Shown: positions 59,571-64,000 of the stretch, piece after piece | How the letters are laid out: each line of letters opens with the position of its first letter | Numbering within the stretch: the stretch's first letter is position 1 | Made by a program: the position numbers and the translations under genes | Source: Zerene cesonia | Lineage: Eukaryota; Arthropoda; Insecta; Lepidoptera; Pieridae | Direction of reading: 5' to 3' | DNA: 64,000 nucleotides | Assembly (NCBI RefSeq): GCF_012273895.1 | Contig: NW_024045132.1 | Coordinates: 3,658,001-3,722,000, forward strand | Notes under the pieces: model-generated | What the model was told of the DNA's origin: nothing | Database searches by the model: none | Seen by the model: the letters and a program-made list of their open reading frames with translations, nothing else

Positions 59571-60012
59571 TAATAATAATAATAATAATAAACCCGCAGG
59601 GCACCTTGTGGCAAGGTGACGGGGAGTAGCGCCCCCGCGGTCCTTAATTCTCCCGGGGGAGGTCCCTGTCCTCACCTCCGGACGGAATGGAAGTGTCTAA
59701 TGGCGTAATAGCGGGGAAACCCAATCCGGGCCTGCAGGCCCGCGATGGTGAAACCGGTGCCGCACCTCTCTACACCCCTAGCCAGTCAGCTGGTGTTGCC
59801 CCCTTGTTGCCATTTTAGGTAACTTTTTTGGGAGCCCATCGACCGAACTGGCAAGTCACCGTCTGCCACTATTTTTCAATTTTTCGAAGTTGAAAAGGCA
59901 GACGCCCATAGTTTCCCATAGACCCAACCTACCAATCCATCGAACACCCCCTTTCCATAGCCCAGTTTTTTCCATGCCATTTTTTTGCAATAGTCCTACA
60001 TCGGCCGCGGAT

Positions 60013-60064
60013 TGTATCTCTATAGTGCAGTCATGGGCTGTATCTCTATAGTGCAGTCATGGGC
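60013..60064. repeat. 26-bp tandem duplication
   Basis: Two exact copies of a 26-bp unit (tgtatctctatagtgcagtc then atgggc) at 60013-60038 and 60039-60064. Confidence 0.9.
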
Positions 60065-60089
60065 AGGCTGCGGCTGGTGTCCCACAACA

Positions 60090-60333
60090 CATTAAATTCT
60101 CTAAAGGGCCTCTGCGTGTTGGATCTGTGTCCCCACGTAAGCCTTCCAAAAGACCGGGTGCTTTCCTTCTGGAGGTACCCGAGTATTATGGAGAGATACA
60201 CATAATAATAACATTAAAAATCTCAAAAGGGCCTCTGCGTGTTGGATCTGTGTCCCCACGGAAGCCTTCCAAAAGACCGGGTGCCTTCCTTCTGGGGGTA
60301 CCCGAGTATTATGGAGATGAGAAACATAATAAT
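60090..60333. repeat. About 122-bp tandem duplication
   Basis: Unit one (60090-60211) and unit two (60212-60333) share gggcctctgcgtgttggatc, aagccttccaaaagaccggg and tacccgagtattatggaga, with a handful of differences. Each unit closes with a cataataataa run. Confidence 0.85.
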
Positions 60334-62474
60334 AATAATTTCATTTATTCGAGCAATATGCTTAAAAACTATGTTAGTACATTAAATTAAAAATAATCCT
60401 ATTCCATTCTATACCATTGATGCGAATAATTTGCAACAATGGTTTACATATAGTTTACATTATATTAATAATATTGAAATATTTTTTATAACATTTTTTA
60501 TAAGGAGGTAGTCCAATGAAACAAAGCTCAAGACCAGAAGTACAGAAATGAGAGCGTATTTTGAAACATTAATTCATTATATTTTTATGAAGCCAATTAC
60601 AAGAACAAGCTATTAGGAAGCTTAAACTATATCACGTACTACTACCATAAAATCAGAAATATAATACATCGCTGATCGCCCGCCTAATTTATGTCCCCGT
60701 TCGCGTTCCATCGGCGCACGATCGTAAACACGTTTTATCGGCTCGGGCGCGGAGCAGCAATGAATATTAAAGGAATACGAACGACCTATGCTCAATGAAT
60801 TTTAAATTGCACGTGAATCACCCAAATGAATATAATTTTGTTATTTATTGCTAAGGACGTTGCGCACAAATGGAAAGTTTAATACTAATTTACTGGTTAC
60901 TAGGTTTCTAGAAGTGGTTTCATCTGATAAAAATATTAATAAGTAGAAATTAAACTAAAACACGTGCATAAATTATTCACTAACTAATTGTGCATTAATT
61001 CATTAACTAAAACGTATCACTTGCTCCTATACTGAGTATATGCTAGGAAAATACTAAATCACGGTGAACCTATTCACGATAGTAAGATAATTTCATTAAA
61101 TCATTATGTTGTAACCAATCCTTCATGAGTGAACAAAGTTTCAATTAATTCTGTCTGTTTGGCGTGAGTCGAAAGTTAAAAAAATATATAAACAAATAGG
61201 CGAAGCGTGTTAAAAATTATTATATTATACCATTTCTACAATTTCACACACTAAATCATTTACTCTTGCACTTCTGAGCGTCATCCTTTCTTAGTGAACC
61301 ACCAGCATGGCAAAACTTTGTGAACTATGAAGTGATTGTTTTTTCACATTAAATCCAACGACCTGTTTTCTCTCAAACTCGTACTCAAAAAATATTTTAT
61401 GCAAACATAAGGTTCTTTGAAATGCAGAAAGTATAAATCATTATAAATAAGAATATCATTTTCTAACAAGAAACAAACACTAGTAATTGTTGTATGTTGA
61501 ACAATTTAATATTTCTCCGTTTTTGACAAAGAAGAAAATTTGTGTTACACGCCTATACGAAACCAACTGACTAGCGATATGGAAAATGTGATAAAACACA
61601 ATAATTATATCTAATTCACCATTTACATTCGAGTTAATGTTTATGATTTTATAGGATTTATTAACAATACGTAAACAGATTTCAAAAAACATTCAGAATA
61701 TTTAGCCTCAATTTTCACATTTATTCTTATTATTTCACATTTATTTATTATTGACAGTTATTTCAAAAAACATTCAGAATATTTAGCCTCAATTTTATGA
61801 AACTCTTCTATCTTCAAATGTGTCTAAAAAAGGTTTTTCTTACATAATAATTATAAGTCAAGAGTGTTTGAATACATAAAAGTTTGGTCTCAATCAGTCA
61901 GTACACGCCGGGTTTATTTAAAAGAGGATTAATATTAAAGTAAAGCAAGTTCAATTTACTTGAAAAATTAATATTGACATTTCCATTTTTCTCAAACTCT
62001 GGTGCAGTTAAAACTATTTTAATGGAATTAAGATTCAAGCAGCCGGTGTATAATTTATGGATTTTTTATTTTTAACAAAACTTTTAAGATTTATAGAGCT
62101 ATGCGCGTACTCAGTTTTATTTCTACTCCAACCTTTATTTTATAGCATTAATATATCGTATGGTAATTTTATAAATGCAATTTTAATTAATGGAACAAGG
62201 TTTTGAACTAAGGTTATTTGTATTAAATTTAACTATCTTCAAAGTTTTTTTTTAGTTACTATACAAAATTACTGACATTATTGCAATTGTCATAGTACTA
62301 AGACATTAGAACTTGTTTTGTAATTGGTGAAAATTTAGTAAAGATAAATCTTTATTCTGCCGTATGTATGGCGTCATCACGTAAAATATGTGAAAAAAAA
62401 ATGTTCTATAGTCACAATAGTAAATAAAAAATAGGTTTTTTCTTTCATGGTCTTAAAAAATTATTGCTAATGAG
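60334..62474. other. AT-rich noncoding block
   Basis: No gene. 60670-60760 is GC-richer (gttcgcgttccatcggcgca) and non-repetitive. The duplication at 61679-61796 is listed separately. Confidence 0.5.
61679..61796. repeat. 37-bp direct repeats, 81-bp period
   Basis: Positions 61679-61715 and 61760-61796 are identical over 37 bases (atttcaaaaaacattcagaa, then tatttagcctcaatttt). The spacer also holds two ttcacatttatt-like units, so a small tandem duplication with later change is likely. Confidence 0.85.
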
Positions 62475-62864
62475 TTGCCTTTGTCAAACAGAAATATAAA
62501 TTTTTTTTTAATACAGAAGCATAATCTATATAGCAATGCGAAACCGATAAAATTATGCAGTAGCTTGGAAATCGGGGATATTTTTCTGTCAATTGTTAGT
62601 GAATTAGATTTTAAAATACTTGAAAATAACAAGGATCACAACAAAATCAATTATCAACACAAAGATCACAATAAAGCCTCCTTCAAGAGTGGCCTAGCGA
62701 TTGAAAGAGTTGATAGTTTTCACCTTAAAAAACAACAAAATATCAAAAATGCAATTTATCATCTGGAACTATTTTTACATGAAAGGAGACGGAATGTTGT
62801 CCTAGCTAAATCTGAAAGATGGCCAGCCATAAAAGTTGTAAACAAAGTTTTATCCAAAACATAA
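62475..62864 (+). CDS. Unrecognised 129-codon ORF (doubtful)
   Basis: Long for this AT-rich region, but no family is recognised. The product is basic and Lys/Asn/His-rich. It carries an internal near-repeat, ENNKDHNKINYQHKDHNKAS, in which KDHNK occurs twice, and a C-terminal basic run (HERRRNVVLAKSERW). There is no signal peptide or membrane segment. No splice or promoter context is evident. It may be a chance frame, an exon piece or the remnant of an element. Confidence 0.2.
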   Translation: MPLSNRNINFFLIQKHNLYSNAKPIKLCSSLEIGDIFLSIVSELDFKILENNKDHNKINYQHKDHNKASFKSGLAIERVDSFHLKKQQNIKNAIYHLELFLHERRRNVVLAKSERWPAIKVVNKVLSKT

Positions 62865-64000
62865 TCCCGTCAAATTAAGAAGACGCCTTAAGCGACATCA
62901 TTTTCTTCTGACCCAGCTTTATAACTTTCACAAGTCAAAACATAACTACAGTATGGTACATGCATACACATAAACGATAAAGTGCTTAAAAACAATGTAT
63001 TGGTTTCACAGACTGCTAGACTGAGCATTTTTTACATTTTTTACTTGAGCATTTTAAACTCCGCTATGGATTAAAATAAATCTTAATCATATCAAATTTC
63101 AAAAGTCAATTTGACAGTATAAAACAAGTGAGTAAATTAAAAAAAAACTCTTCCTTAATAAATGACCAATTTAAAAGACTCCACGGAACGCGTCTGTGTA
63201 TTCGGTCGTCTAATTAATCAAATGTTAATTAAGCAGAATGCTTGCAATAACAGAGCAATTAGCTTCGAGGCGGGGTAACAAAGTTTGTTATTAAAATTCA
63301 TATTTTTGTTTCCACAGGCTCATTGCATAGTCTTCATTTTGGGAGACCATTCTTCGTTTCATGATTACTGCACGTACAGTTGGATGTTTATACGTATCAA
63401 ATATATAAAATAAAGCATAAATAAAATTAAATGTAACGAATTTAAACAGAAGTAAGATAACGTTACACATTTTTGAAGTGAAAACTTCTTTAGGCGCGTT
63501 GAGCGTTTTGGTAGAGGGTAGAATCCTCGGTTTGCGTCACCGACATGCTAATGATAATTTTTTCAACCACTTTGTATTTATATTTTGTTCATGATTTGTT
63601 TAACCCATCATATGTAACTAATAAATAAAACATAAAAAATTTCATATAATTTTTGCATATAGTTTTAATTACTCTCAACTTAATAGTTCCGTTTTCACTT
63701 CTATCGGCAGTCCCACGACTGCTACTGTTTTTTTTTTTACTTTACTTAATTTCTTAAATTACTGAAGATTTTTTCAAATGTTGTGTTCGTAATGACATCT
63801 AGATTTTTCTAGATGTACTTACGAATCCATGAGATGAGATCTTAATTATATCCTCTTTTTCATGTTCGGAAAGACTTGTGAAGGAGTTAGATTCATATGT
63901 ATTTCATTTTACATTCGCATTACAAGCAAAACCAGTACTTAAAATACATTTGAAACTCAAGCTCGACCTGTTACCGAAACTCAATATTCTATTTTCATTA
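62865..64000. other. AT-rich noncoding block
   Basis: No gene. A segment at 63180-63270 contains several homeodomain-core sites (taattaatc, ttaattaag, gcaattagc) beside a GC-richer piece, which could be regulatory but is not proof. Confidence 0.4.

Larger units (their letters stand above)
59571..60333 (-). mobile_element. GC-rich repeat island, probable LINE 3' region
   Basis: A sharp compositional change: GC-rich sequence (gacggggagtagcgcccccg, gggcctgcaggcccgcgatg) in AT-rich flanks. The plus-strand left edge is (AAT)n at 59571-59590, so read on minus it ends in (ATT)n, like the 3' tails of several LINEs. The minus orientation is therefore preferred. Inside are two tandem duplications (60013-60064 and 60090-60333). 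I have seen similar sequence in lepidopteran genomes but cannot name the family. An 87-codon plus-strand frame (60127-60390) simply reads through the duplicated unit. Confidence 0.5.

Noticed and set aside
59571..60333. CRISPR-like or satellite array
   Set aside because: Only two units of each duplication, with no regular spacer pattern, and the sequence is eukaryotic.
60127..60390. 87-codon repeat protein
   Set aside because: The apparent repeat protein just reflects the duplicated 122-bp unit. There is no sign of a gene around it.

Overview
The window looks like noncoding, repeat-dense, AT-rich nuclear DNA from a lepidopteran insect, probably a butterfly. I found no intact cellular protein-coding gene and no bacterial-style operon. 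The assignment rests on interspersed repeat families that I recognise from lepidopteran genomes. These are a tRNA-headed SINE with a (TGA)n tail, a short repeat whose head reads actagctgcgccccgcgg and whose end reads tttataatattagtagga, an A-tailed SINE-like family, relics of RTE-type and CR1/Jockey-type non-LTR retrotransposons, and mariner-type terminal inverted repeats with TA target duplications. I cannot name the species.

Layout. 1-9.8 kb: AT-rich spacer with old repeats, a mariner-type transposon whose interior is a 1000-N assembly gap (3724-4861), copies of the A-tailed SINE-like family, and a foldback MITE (7420-7609). 9.84-10.4 kb: a decayed, frameshifted C-terminal part of an RTE-type reverse transcriptase on the minus strand. 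10.4-20 kb: spacer with tRNA-like SINE heads and a LINE 3'UTR relic. 20-38 kb: clusters of SINEs and short repeats, a second mariner end abutting a gap (33307-33376), and a second MITE copy. 41.4-46.8 kb: the only substantial coding content, namely pieces of one CR1/Jockey-type LINE family. They comprise a 3' end on minus, a 5'UTR plus ORF1 (PHD finger, coiled coil, RRM/FP-like C-terminus) plus the ORF2 start on plus, and an endonuclease domain on minus, separated by 1000-N gaps. 47-57.5 kb: more repeats, including a 40-bp perfect palindrome and a tRNA-derived SINE with a clear target-site duplication (51767-52080). 59.57-60.33 kb: a GC-rich repeat island with internal tandem duplications. 60.3-64 kb: spacer with one unexplained 129-codon ORF.

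How the parts relate. The LINE pieces encode the usual retrotransposition functions: ORF1 for RNA binding, and ORF2 for endonuclease and reverse transcriptase. The visible ORF2 pieces are truncated or frameshifted, so I see no proof of an active copy here. SINEs and MITEs are non-autonomous and depend on such enzymes or on transposases. Three of the five large gaps sit inside or at the edge of transposons, so local order and orientation around them should be treated as provisional. I did not find a convincing new biological system. The most informative signals are the inverted LINE arrangement around the gaps, the identical 70-bp contig ends at two mariner termini, and several stem-loops and GC-rich islands that known repeats do not explain.
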